A stretch of DNA of 18,818 nucleotides from DASUSF01 sp036375275 (GCA_036375275.1 DASUSF010000364.1:1-18818); one strand, 5' to 3'. Shown: positions 1 through 6,938, numbered from the stretch's first letter. Notes: generated from the sequence alone by a model not told the origin. Made by a program: numbers and translations.

Positions 1-1
1 G

Positions 2-892
2 CCCGTCGTCCTGGTCGCGCTGATCGTGCTCTACTACGTGGTCGGCGCGCTCTGGTTGCACGAGATCGACGACGACATCACCTTCGCCGTCGAAAGCACG
101 GCGCCGGAAGGCGGCTCTCGCGCGGTGGCGGTCGCGGCCGACCTGATCGACCGCGAGATCAACCAGAACCGCTGGATCGCCAACGACCCGTTCTTCATGC
201 CGGGCGCCCTGCTCGACAACATGCCGAACTTCCAGCAGGGCGTGGTCGCGGCGCTCTCCCGGACGGCGATCGAGTTCGGCGACCAGATCGCCCGTACCCG
301 CGGCTCCAGCCAGATCGACCGTGATCTGGACACCGCCTCGGGCCTGCTCAAGTACCCGGGCACGGTCTGGATCTTCGACCTCTCGACCTCCTGGGCGCCG
401 ACCGCGAGCTCGGAATCGCAGTATCGCCGCGCGATGACGGCGCTCCGCAGCTACAACCAGCGCCTCGCCGCCGATCAGGCGGTCTTCGAGATCCGCGCCG
501 ACAACCTGCTGGCCACGCTCGATCGCATTGCCGCCGACCTGGGCTCGGCCTCGGCCACGCTCGACCGGCACGTGGACCTGCACGCCGGCGCCATGATCGA
601 CACGCTCGCCGACGACATCTTCTACGTCAACAAGGGCCGGCTCTACGCCTACTACCTGGTGCTGCGCGAGCTCGGCGTCGACTTCGAGAACGTGGTCCGG
701 GGGCGCGAGCTGGTGTCTCTCTGGACCCAGCTGCTCGACAGCCTGGCCGATGCGGCGACGCTGCAGCCGTGGGTCGTGATCAACGGCGACCCGGCCAGCC
801 TGGTGCGCCCGAGCCACCTCGCGTCCCAGGGCTTCTACCTGCTGCGGGCACGCACCCAGCTGCGCGAGATCTCGAACATCCTGCTCAAGTGA
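2..892 (+). CDS. DUF2333 family membrane-anchored protein (5' end outside window)
   Basis: The frame is open from the left edge, so the N-terminus is missing. The first visible residues (PVVLVALIVLYYVVGALWL) form a hydrophobic stretch that looks like one transmembrane helix. It is followed by a soluble domain of about 280 residues that starts HEIDDD. I recognise the DUF2333 family from stretches such as NDPFFMPGALLDNMPNFQQG, the RTRGSSQ segment, DNLLATLDRIAADLGSAS and the C-terminal QLREISNILLK. The family is common in proteobacteria and has no established biochemical function that I know of. A GTG at 26 could be called as a start, but it lies inside the membrane helix, so the true start is upstream of the window. 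It is followed by a 110-base gap and nfuA. A single-pass inner-membrane protein with a large soluble domain is an inference. Confidence 0.85.
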   Translation, partial: PVVLVALIVLYYVVGALWLHEIDDDITFAVESTAPEGGSRAVAVAADLIDREINQNRWIANDPFFMPGALLDNMPNFQQGVVAALSRTAIEFGDQIARTRGSSQIDRDLDTASGLLKYPGTVWIFDLSTSWAPTASSESQYRRAMTALRSYNQRLAADQAVFEIRADNLLATLDRIAADLGSASATLDRHVDLHAGAMIDTLADDIFYVNKGRLYAYYLVLRELGVDFENVVRGRELVSLWTQLLDSLADAATLQPWVVINGDPASLVRPSHLASQGFYLLRARTQLREISNILLK

Positions 893-1002
893 GCCGCGCC
901 GCGTCCTTGAACGCCCGGCCCGGCCGGCCCATCTTCGGATCAAGCAGGACCGGCGCGGTCTGAGTTGACCGGCGCGCGGCTTCGTTCACGAGGACCGGCG
1001 GC

Positions 1003-1563
1003 ATGTTCATCCAGACCGAGCAGACTCCGAACCCAGCCACCCTCAAGTTCCTCCCCGGGCGCGAGGTGATGGCGCGCGGCGTCGCGGACTTCACCGACGA
1101 GGACGCCGCGGCGGTCTCGCCGCTCGCCCGCAAGCTGTTCCAGATCGAGGGGGTGACCGGCGTGTTCCTCGGCGCCGACTTCATCACCGTGACCAAGGCC
1201 GAGGGGCAGGACTGGTATCTGCTGAAGCCGGCCGTGCTCGGCGGGATCATGGAGCATTACCTCTCCGGGGAGCCGGTGGTCGAGGCCGAGGCGGAGATCG
1301 CCGACGACGCGGTTCCGGTCGCCGATGAGGACCGGGAGCTCGTCAAGCAGATCCAGGAGCTGATCGAGACCCGGGTGCGCCCGGCGGTCGCCCAGGATGG
1401 CGGCGACATCATCTTCAAGGGCTTCGAGCGGGGCGTCGTCTACCTGCACATGCGCGGGGCCTGCAGCGGCTGCCCGAGCTCGACGATCACGCTCAAGAAC
1501 GGCATCGAGAACCTGCTCCGCTACTACGTGCCCGAGGTGACCGAGGTCCGCCCGATCACCTGA
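1003..1563 (+). CDS. nfuA: Nfu-type Fe-S cluster scaffold/carrier protein (NifU family)
   Basis: This 186-residue protein has an N-terminal Nfu domain (MFIQTEQTPNPATLKFLPG, roughly residues 1-90). A C-terminal NifU-like domain (about 105-175) carries the cluster-binding CxxC at Cys154 and Cys157 (RGACSGCPSS). Proteins of this type bind a 4Fe-4S cluster at a dimer interface and pass it to target apoproteins in the cytoplasm. The domain arrangement is the alphaproteobacterial and mitochondrial NFU1 type, not the A-type-domain fusion of E. coli NfuA, so the symbol is used loosely. GAGGA at 990-994, eight bases before the ATG, fits a ribosome binding site. tsaB follows after 12 bases. MiaB, encoded nearby, is an Fe-S enzyme and a plausible client, which is inference. 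Confidence 0.93.
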   Translation: MFIQTEQTPNPATLKFLPGREVMARGVADFTDEDAAAVSPLARKLFQIEGVTGVFLGADFITVTKAEGQDWYLLKPAVLGGIMEHYLSGEPVVEAEAEIADDAVPVADEDRELVKQIQELIETRVRPAVAQDGGDIIFKGFERGVVYLHMRGACSGCPSSTITLKNGIENLLRYYVPEVTEVRPIT

Positions 1564-1575
1564 CCCTGCCCGGCG

Positions 1576-2298
1576 GTGCTCCTGCTCGCGTTCGAGGCTG
1601 CGGGGCCGGGTACATCGGTCGCACTCCTCGAGGTCGGCGCGAACGGATCGGCGAGCGTCCTCGACCTCCGCCACGACGTCGCGCGCGGCGCGGGCGACCG
1701 CCTCCTCCCGCTGATCCGCGCCATGCTGGAGTCCGGCAAGGCCGCGTTCAGCGACGTCGGGGCGCTGGCGGTCGACCGTGGCCCCGGTGGCTTCACCGGC
1801 GTCCGGACCGTGGTCGCAGCCGCGCGCGGCCTGGCTCTCGCGCTCCGCTGCCCGCTGATCGCCATCACCCGCTTCGAGACGCTGGCGTCGATCCACGCTC
1901 CAGGCCCGGACGAGGTCGTCGCGGTCGCGATCGACGGCGGGCGTGGCCGGGTCCAGATCCAGGCGTTCGAGGGCGGGGTCGAGCCGCTCGGCTCGCCGCG
2001 CATGGTCGCGCCCGAACGGGGACTGGAGGGTCTGCCCCGGCCCCTCCGGCTGACCGGCTCGGGAGCCCAACTAGTGGTTGAAGCCGCTTCGGACCGCCGC
2101 GGCGTCGAGGTGGTGGCGAGCGACGCCGATGCGGGCTCGGTCGGGCGGCTGGCCGCACGGCGGCTGCATGCGGGGCTTGCGCAGGTCCATCCCTTCACGC
2201 TAGAGCCGCTATACCTGCGCCCGCCGGACGCCGTGCCGCCGCGCCGGAGACACGAACGTCCGGATCCGCCGCCCGCCCATGCTCGCGCTCAAACGTAA
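1576..2298 (+). CDS. tsaB: tRNA threonylcarbamoyladenosine biosynthesis protein TsaB
   Basis: TsaB is the ASKHA-fold partner of TsaD and TsaE in making N6-threonylcarbamoyladenosine (t6A37) in ANN-decoding tRNAs. The 240-residue product opens with the family beta strand (MLLLAFEAAGPGTSVALLEV). It carries the signature DRGPGGFTGVRTVVAAARGLA, close to the consensus GPGSFTGLR, and has the usual length. The start is GTG; no strong Shine-Dalgarno is visible. The last 20 bases overlap rimI, the usual partner in proteobacteria. The C-terminal tail after YLRPPD is Pro/Arg-rich and poorly conserved in character. Confidence 0.93.
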   Translation: MLLLAFEAAGPGTSVALLEVGANGSASVLDLRHDVARGAGDRLLPLIRAMLESGKAAFSDVGALAVDRGPGGFTGVRTVVAAARGLALALRCPLIAITRFETLASIHAPGPDEVVAVAIDGGRGRVQIQAFEGGVEPLGSPRMVAPERGLEGLPRPLRLTGSGAQLVVEAASDRRGVEVVASDADAGSVGRLAARRLHAGLAQVHPFTLEPLYLRPPDAVPPRRRHERPDPPPAHARAQT

Positions 2299-2809
2299 CA
2301 GCACCATCAGCATCAAGACGGTCGGGCCGTTCGACCTCGGCCGCCTCGCGCGCCTTCATCAAAGCTGCTTCGACGACCCCTGGAGCCGGGCGGACCTGGC
2401 GCATCTGCTGGCGCTTCCGGGCGGCTTCGGGCTGATCGCCCGCCTGTTCGAGCGCAACCTCGCGGGCCTCGACGGGATGCGCGGGGTCGGCTTCGCGCTC
2501 TGCCGGGTGGTGCGCGACGAGGGCGAGCTGCTGTCGATCGGGGTGGGCCCGGCGTACCGGCGGCGCGCGATCGGAGCCGCCCTGCTGCGCGAAAGCATGG
2601 ACCGCTGCCGACGCGCCGGGGCGCGCGCCATGTTCCTCGAGGTGGCGACCGACAACCGGAGCGCCCAGGCGCTCTACCAGTCGTTCGGCTTCGCCGAGGT
2701 CGGCACCCGCGAGGGCTACTACACGCGCCCCGACGGCACCCGGGTGAGCGCCTTCACGATGCGATCGGACCTCCTGCCCAGAGCCGCCCGACGCCTCGCC
2801 GACCACTGA
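2279..2809 (+). CDS. rimI: Ribosomal protein S18 alanine N-acetyltransferase RimI
   Basis: This is a GNAT-fold acetyltransferase of 176 residues. RimI acetylates the N-terminal alanine of ribosomal protein S18 using acetyl-CoA. Visible signs are the RimI-like opening around FDDPWSRADL, the acetyl-CoA pyrophosphate-binding loop with RxxGxA at residues 96-101 (within GPAYRRRAIGAALL), and the C-terminal NRSAQALYQSFGFAEVG block containing the conserved Asn and Tyr. The start at 2279 lies inside the 3' end of tsaB, so the two are probably translated together. The assignment to RimI rather than another GNAT rests on tsaB adjacency and the DPWS motif. It is the last gene before the mucR promoter region. 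Confidence 0.9.
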   Translation: MLALKRNSTISIKTVGPFDLGRLARLHQSCFDDPWSRADLAHLLALPGGFGLIARLFERNLAGLDGMRGVGFALCRVVRDEGELLSIGVGPAYRRRAIGAALLRESMDRCRRAGARAMFLEVATDNRSAQALYQSFGFAEVGTREGYYTRPDGTRVSAFTMRSDLLPRAARRLADH

Positions 2810-2913
2810 CCCCGGGGTCGCGGCACGGCCGATCCTGCGGCGGCCGGTAGCGCAGAGCGACACCTCTCGGCATCTTGGGCGCCGCGACCGAGCGCTTGCC
2901 GGGTCGACCTTTC

Positions 2914-2951
2914 TCTTGAGCTCCTCTCTCCGCATCTTTGCCGGCTCAAGA
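2914..2951. repeat. 8-bp inverted repeat upstream of mucR
   Basis: TCTTGAGC at 2914-2921 and GCTCAAGA at 2944-2951 are perfect inverted copies separated by 22 bases. Two more pairs form outside one mismatch. The repeat sits 18 bases upstream of the candidate -35 box of mucR, and its inner loop is pyrimidine-rich. It could be an operator or a weak stem at the end of the rimI transcript. Neither is proven. Confidence 0.4.
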
Positions 2952-2968
2952 AAATTGGCAGAAGGTGC

Positions 2969-2996
2969 TTGCGTGGCCCTGCGACCGAAATATATT
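2969..2996 (+). promoter_or_regulatory. Candidate sigma-70 promoter of the mucR-family gene
   Basis: TTGCGT (2969-2974), a 16-base spacer and TATATT (2991-2996) form a plausible housekeeping promoter. It lies in the least GC-rich patch of the 233-base gap between rimI and the regulator. Transcription would begin near 3003, about 40 bases before the ATG at 3043. MucR/Ros proteins often regulate their own genes through AT-rich sites, so this patch may also be an autoregulatory target (inference). Confidence 0.5.
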
Positions 2997-3042
2997 GCCG
3001 GGTGACAAGAACGAATGCAGCCGGCAGAGGGCACGACGCGTT

Positions 3043-3474
3043 ATGACCGAAAAGTTGAACCAAAACGAGCTCCTCGCTCTGACCACCGAAATTGTCGCCT
3101 CGCACGTGTCCAACAACACCGTGGCGCTGTCCGACCTGTCCGAGCTGATCCGTCAGGTCTACTCCAGTCTCACCAATCTCTCGCCGAGCGCGGCGCCGGA
3201 GCAGCCGGAGAAGCTGCAGCCGGCGGTCGCGATCAAGAAGTCGGTCACACCGGAGTACATCGTCTGTCTGGAGGACGGCAAGAAGCTCAAGATGCTGAAG
3301 CGCCACCTCAAGACCCGCTACGACATGACCCCTGAGGAGTATCGGAACCGCTGGAGCCTGCCGCCCGACTACCCGATGGTGGCGCCGAGCTATGCCCAGC
3401 AGCGGAGCGATCTGGCGAAGAAGATCGGCCTCGGGACGAAGCCGCGCTCGCGGCCGCGCCGGGGCGCCGCCTGA
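3043..3474 (+). CDS. MucR/Ros-family transcriptional regulator
   Basis: This 143-residue protein is of the Ros/MucR family, whose members bind AT-rich DNA and control exopolysaccharide, motility and cell-cycle genes in alphaproteobacteria. The N-terminal region (about residues 1-45, EIVASHVSNNTVALSDLSELI) is the oligomerisation-type domain. The DNA-binding zinc-finger-like domain spans about 70-110 (YIVCLEDGKKLKMLKRHLKTRYDMTPEEYR). In it I see Cys75, Asp78 and His88, but Arg at position 92 where a classical finger has a fourth ligand. Several family members deviate in the same way. A basic tail (PRSRPRRGAA) follows. ATG 3043 is chosen because homology begins there; the frame is open back to a TTG at 2938, but that extension would cover the promoter. 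It stands alone between rimI and plsC. Confidence 0.9.
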   Translation: MTEKLNQNELLALTTEIVASHVSNNTVALSDLSELIRQVYSSLTNLSPSAAPEQPEKLQPAVAIKKSVTPEYIVCLEDGKKLKMLKRHLKTRYDMTPEEYRNRWSLPPDYPMVAPSYAQQRSDLAKKIGLGTKPRSRPRRGAA

Positions 3475-3536
3475 CCGCCCCGCCCGAGACCGCGCAGGCG
3501 ACGCCATCCGCCCGATGATCCGGGCGGGCGGCGTGG

Positions 3537-3571
3537 GCCGGCGCGCGGACCCATCGGGCGCCCGCGCCGGC
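3537..3571 (+). terminator. 9-bp GC stem-loop after the mucR-family gene, possible terminator
   Basis: GCCGGCGCG at 3537-3545 pairs perfectly with CGCGCCGGC at 3563-3571. A small inner CCC-ATC-GGG hairpin lies in the 17-base loop. The downstream stretch (CTTCTGCTTC) is only moderately T-rich, so this may be a weak or Rho-assisted end of the mucR transcript. Its position argues against starting plsC at the in-frame ATG at 3515, since the hairpin would then lie in coding sequence. Confidence 0.4.
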
Positions 3572-3616
3572 GAGCCGGGGCTTCTGCTTCACTCCCCGCA
3601 CCACGACCGCAGCCTG

Positions 3617-4564
3617 ATGATCGAGGTCGCGGATGCAGTCGTCCGGCTCGTGCTCTGGTGCGGCTGGACGCTCGTGCTGCTGCCGGTCCAGATCGTCGCG
3701 ATCGGCCTCGACCTCGAGCTCGCCCGGCGGATCCCGGTCCTCTACCACCGCGGCAGCCTGCGCCTGTTCCGGGTCGATCTGCTGGTCGAGGGCCGGATCA
3801 GCGCCGCCCGCCCGACCCTGTTCATCGCCAACCACAGCTCGTACGTCGACATCCTGATTCTGGCGAGCCTGATCCAGGGCAGCTTCGTCGCCAAGTCGGA
3901 GGTCGCGGGATGGCCGCTCATCGGTCTGCTCGCGCGGCTGCAGGGCTCGGTCTTCATCGACCGGCGGGTCGCCGCGACCCGGAGCGCCCGCGACGAGATC
4001 GAGCGCCGGCTCCGGGTCGGCCACAACCTGATCCTGTTTCCCGAAGGCACGACCAGCGACGGCAACCGGCTGCTCGCCTTCCGGACCGGCCTGTTCGGCC
4101 TCGCCGATGCCGGGCTCGCCGGAGCCGGGCTCGCGGTCCAGCCGGTGACCCTCGCCTACACCCACCAGAACGGGATCCCGCTCGGCCATGCCGACCGCGC
4201 GCGCATCGCGTGGTTCGGTGACATGGAGCTGGTCGGCCACTTCTGGAGCATGCTCCGGCTCGGGCGCCTGACCGTCGCGGTGCGCTTCCATCCGGCGGTG
4301 GAGGCCGGCGGGTTCGCCTCGCGGAAAGCCCTCGCCGCGCACTGCCACCACGTCATCAGGCGCGGTCTCGAGGGTGCCCTCAGGGGCCGGACGGTGCCGG
4401 CGGCGCTTGACGACGACCGGACGCGTACCCATAACCGGACTGGGCGCAATGGGGCGCCCGATGAGCAGGGGGCCATGGGACCCAGGCTCGGTTTCATGAC
4501 CGGCGGACCGGCCGTACCGCGCGCCCTCTGCAACTCTCCGCCGAGAGCAGCCCGGCCCACGTGA
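3617..4564 (+). CDS. plsC: 1-acyl-sn-glycerol-3-phosphate acyltransferase (PlsC-like), with unusual C-terminal tail
   Basis: This is a lysophospholipid acyltransferase (LPLAT/PlsC fold), expected to acylate lysophosphatidic acid to phosphatidic acid at the inner membrane. A hydrophobic N-terminal segment (VVRLVLWCGWTLVLLPVQIVAIGL) is followed by the catalytic HX4D motif, His73-Asp78 in NHSSYVD. The substrate-binding FPEGT lies at residues 141-145. Family homology fades near residue 257 (VIRRGLEGALRG), which is the usual size. The frame nevertheless continues about 57 residues with no family resemblance, and its TGA overlaps the miaB GTG (GTGA at 4561-4564). A promoter-like sequence lies in this tail. 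The start is uncertain: ATG 3617 gives the normal N-terminus, while ATG 3515 would include a stem-loop. No convincing Shine-Dalgarno precedes either. Other LPLAT substrates, such as ornithine lipids, cannot be excluded. Confidence 0.85.
   Translation: MIEVADAVVRLVLWCGWTLVLLPVQIVAIGLDLELARRIPVLYHRGSLRLFRVDLLVEGRISAARPTLFIANHSSYVDILILASLIQGSFVAKSEVAGWPLIGLLARLQGSVFIDRRVAATRSARDEIERRLRVGHNLILFPEGTTSDGNRLLAFRTGLFGLADAGLAGAGLAVQPVTLAYTHQNGIPLGHADRARIAWFGDMELVGHFWSMLRLGRLTVAVRFHPAVEAGGFASRKALAAHCHHVIRRGLEGALRGRTVPAALDDDRTRTHNRTGRNGAPDEQGAMGPRLGFMTGGPAVPRALCNSPPRAARPT
4407..4435 (+). promoter_or_regulatory. Candidate sigma-70 promoter for miaB, inside the plsC frame tail
   Basis: TTGACG (4407-4412) matches the -35 consensus at five of six positions. 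It is followed by exactly 17 bases and CATAAC (4430-4435, four of six). Predicted transcription would start near 4442, giving a leader of about 120 bases before miaB. The site lies where the PlsC family homology has already ended, which supports it being functional rather than chance. There is no experimental support. Confidence 0.45.
4442..4459 (+). other. Short stem-loop at the start of the presumed miaB leader
   Basis: GGGCGC (4442-4447) pairs with GCGCCC (4454-4459) around a 6-base loop. It would form at the very 5' end of a transcript begun at the promoter at 4407-4435 and could stabilise that RNA. It has no T-tract, so it is not a terminator. Confidence 0.25.
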
Positions 4565-5949
4565 GCAGAACGCTCTTCATCCGGACCTACGGCTGCCAGA
4601 TGAACGCCTACGACTCCGCGCGAATGGCGGATGCGCTGGCGCCGCACGGCTTCGCGTCGGTGGAGCGGCCGGAAGACGCCGACCTCGTGATCCTGAACAC
4701 CTGCCACATCCGCGAGAAGGCGGCGGAGAAGGTCTACTCCGACCTCGGGCGGCTGCGCCGCCTGCGGGCCGAGCGCGCGGCCGGCGGGCGCGAGCTGATG
4801 ATCGGGGTGGCCGGCTGCGTGGCCCAGGCCGAAGGCCGGGCGCTCCTCGAGCGGGCGCCGTTCGTCGACCTGGTGGTCGGGCCGCAGACCTACCACCGCC
4901 TGCCGGAGCTCGTGCAGCGCCGGCTGCGCTCGTCGGGCGGCGTGATCGACACCGACTTCCCGCTCGAGAGCAAATTCGACCGCCTGCCGGAGGAAACCGC
5001 AGCCGCGCCCGGCATCAGCGCGTTCCTGACCGTCCAGGAGGGCTGCGACAAGTTCTGCACCTTCTGCGTCGTGCCCTACACCCGCGGCGCCGAGACCTCG
5101 CGTCCGGCGGGCCACGTCCTCGCCGAGGCCCGGCGCCTGGTCCGCGACGGCGCGCGCGAGATCGTCCTGCTTGGCCAGAACGTCAACGCCTACCACGGCG
5201 AGTCCCCGGACGGCGGCAACCCGTGGTCGCTCGCCCGGCTGATCGAGGCGCTCGCCGACCTCGCGGGTCTGGAGCGGATCCGCTACACCACCTCGCACCC
5301 GCTCGACATGAGCCCCGATCTGATCGACGCGCACGCGACCGTCACCAAGCTCATGCCGTATCTGCATCTCCCGGTGCAGTCGGGCTCGGATGCGGTGCTC
5401 AAGGCCATGAACCGGCGCCATGCCGTCGACGACTACCGGCGGACGGTCGCGGCGCTGCGCCGGGCGCGCCCGGACCTCGCGCTGTCGTCGGACTTCATCG
5501 TCGGGTTCCCTGGCGAGACCGACGCCGACTTCGAGCTGACCCTCGCCCTCGTCGACGAGATCGGCTTTGCCCAGGCGTTCTCCTTCAAGTACAGCCGCCG
5601 CCCCGGCACGCCCGGCGCATTGCTCGGCCGCCAGGTCCCCGAGCCGCTCAAGCGCGAGCGCCTGGCGCTGCTCCAGGAGCGGCTGGACCGGCAGGCCGAC
5701 GCCTTCAACCGCGCGACGGTTGGCCGGCGGCTTCCGGTGCTGCTCGAGCGCGAGGGGCGCCGGCCCGGGCAGAAGGTCGGCCGGACGCCCTATCTCCAGG
5801 CGGTCCACCTGGACGCCCCGGACGTGCCGCTCGGCATGGTGGTGCCGGTCGAGCTGGTGAGCGCCCGTGCCCACAGCCTCGCGGGCGCCATCCGGCCGGG
5901 ACCCGCGCCCGACGAGGCTGTCATCGCAGCCGCGGAGGCCGTCGCCTGA
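4561..5949 (+). CDS. miaB: tRNA-2-methylthio-N6-isopentenyladenosine synthase MiaB
   Basis: MiaB is a radical-SAM methylthiotransferase that adds the methylthio group to i6A37 of tRNAs reading UNN codons. The 462-residue product shows three parts in order. The N-terminal UPF0004 domain has cluster ligands Cys12 (YGCQMN), Cys48 (NTCHIREKA) and Cys86 (GCVAQ). The radical-SAM domain carries CxxxCxxC at Cys162, Cys166 and Cys169 (GCDKFCTFC). A C-terminal TRAM RNA-binding domain covers about residues 385-450. NTCHIREKA and KYSRRPGTPGA fit MiaB rather than RimO or MtaB. The GTG start gives the standard N-terminus (MSRTLFIRTYGCQMN) and overlaps the plsC stop. It needs two 4Fe-4S clusters and SAM, both linked to other genes here (nfuA, metK). 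phoH begins at its stop codon. Confidence 0.96.
   Translation: MSRTLFIRTYGCQMNAYDSARMADALAPHGFASVERPEDADLVILNTCHIREKAAEKVYSDLGRLRRLRAERAAGGRELMIGVAGCVAQAEGRALLERAPFVDLVVGPQTYHRLPELVQRRLRSSGGVIDTDFPLESKFDRLPEETAAAPGISAFLTVQEGCDKFCTFCVVPYTRGAETSRPAGHVLAEARRLVRDGAREIVLLGQNVNAYHGESPDGGNPWSLARLIEALADLAGLERIRYTTSHPLDMSPDLIDAHATVTKLMPYLHLPVQSGSDAVLKAMNRRHAVDDYRRTVAALRRARPDLALSSDFIVGFPGETDADFELTLALVDEIGFAQAFSFKYSRRPGTPGALLGRQVPEPLKRERLALLQERLDRQADAFNRATVGRRLPVLLEREGRRPGQKVGRTPYLQAVHLDAPDVPLGMVVPVELVSARAHSLAGAIRPGPAPDEAVIAAAEAVA
5934..5948 (+). promoter_or_regulatory. Strong ribosome binding site followed by a CTG start codon (phoH)
   Basis: GGAGG at 5934-5938 lies seven bases before CTG 5946-5948. 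That CTG overlaps the miaB TGA as CTGA. In the phoH frame there is no ATG, GTG or TTG for at least 120 codons upstream. The first downstream one (TTG 6021) would delete the conserved LDFEDNRL segment. The spacing is ideal, so this site decides the start. Confidence 0.65.
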
Positions 5950-6938
5950 AGACCCTGACCGCGTCCCCCACCGCCACCTCGCGCACCCTGGACTTCGAGG
6001 ACAACCGGCTCTGCGCCGCCTTGTTCGGGAGCCACCACGAGCACCTGGCCCGGATCGAGCAGAAGCTTCCGGTGAGCCTGATCGCCAAGGGCAACCGGGT
6101 CACCGTCGCCGGCGAGCCCGAGCCGGTCGAAGCCGCGACGGCGGTGCTCGAGGACCTCTACCGGCGGGTCGAGCGCGGCGTGGAGCTGCATGCGCCCGAG
6201 ATCGACGGCGTGGTCCGCCTGGTCGCCGGGGGCGGCGATGCGGCGCCCGGCCGGTTCCTCGGCGAGGACCTGCTGCTGCGGACCGACCGGCGGCGGATCC
6301 TGCCGCGCTCGCCCAACCAGGCCGCCTATCTCCGCGCCATGCGCGGCCATGATCTGGTGTTCGGGATCGGCCCGGCCGGCACCGGCAAGACCTACCTCGC
6401 GGTCGCGCAGGGCGTGGCGCTGCTCAAGGAGCGGCGCGTCGACCGGCTGATCCTCTCCCGGCCGGCGGTGGAGGCGGGCGAGCGGCTCGGCTTCCTGCCC
6501 GGCGACATGAAGGACAAGGTCGACCCCTACCTCCGCCCGCTCTACGATGCGCTGCAGGACATGCTGGGCGACGGCAAGCTCGCGCCACGTCTCGAGAGCG
6601 GGCAGATCGAGGTCGCGCCGCTCGCCTTCATGCGTGGCCGCACGCTGAGCAACGCGTTCATCATTCTGGACGAGGGTCAGAACACCACGCCGTCGCAGAT
6701 GAAGATGTTCTTGACCCGGATGGGCGAGAATTCCCGCATGGTGGTGACCGGCGACCCCACCCAGCACGACCTGCCGCCGGGCAGCGAATCCGGGCTGGTC
6801 GACGTGCTGGGCCGCCTGAAGGACGTCACGAACGTCGAGATCGTCCGCTTCAACCACCGCGACATCGTGCGCCATCCTCTGGTCGAGGCGATCCTCCGCG
6901 CGTACGAGAACGGCGACCTGGGTGGCGGCGCGACCTGA
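5946..6938 (+). CDS. PhoH family P-loop ATPase (PhoH-like, YbeZ type), apparent CTG start
   Basis: This PhoH-like NTPase has 330 residues from the proposed start. A small N-terminal KH-like region (about 15-80, LDFEDNRLCAALFG onward) precedes the PhoH ATPase core. Walker A is GPAGTGKT at residues 142-149 and Walker B is ILDEGQN near 240-246. They are followed by the PSQMKMFLTRMG and VVTGDPTQHDLP motifs. In E. coli the equivalent (YbeZ) is encoded next to and associates with YbeY, and is linked to RNA and ribosome metabolism; the same order is seen here, with ybeY 54 bases downstream. No standard start codon gives a full-length protein. CTG 5946, overlapping the miaB stop and preceded by GGAGG, is the best choice. 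A TTG at 6021 is the alternative but would truncate a conserved region. Confidence 0.93.
   Translation: MKTLTASPTATSRTLDFEDNRLCAALFGSHHEHLARIEQKLPVSLIAKGNRVTVAGEPEPVEAATAVLEDLYRRVERGVELHAPEIDGVVRLVAGGGDAAPGRFLGEDLLLRTDRRRILPRSPNQAAYLRAMRGHDLVFGIGPAGTGKTYLAVAQGVALLKERRVDRLILSRPAVEAGERLGFLPGDMKDKVDPYLRPLYDALQDMLGDGKLAPRLESGQIEVAPLAFMRGRTLSNAFIILDEGQNTTPSQMKMFLTRMGENSRMVVTGDPTQHDLPPGSESGLVDVLGRLKDVTNVEIVRFNHRDIVRHPLVEAILRAYENGDLGGGAT

Noticed and set aside
965..993. TTGACC at 965-970 as a -35 box for nfuA
   Set aside because: No acceptable -10 hexamer follows at 16-18 bases, so a promoter cannot be supported.
2938..3042. Upstream extension of the MucR-like protein to TTG 2938
   Set aside because: It would cover the best promoter in the gap, and family homology begins at ATG 3043.
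5223..5945. Upstream extension of phoH to a GTG deep inside miaB
   Set aside because: The extension would be 241 residues of Arg/Ala/Pro-rich sequence in a shadow frame of miaB. PhoH homology starts only after 5946.
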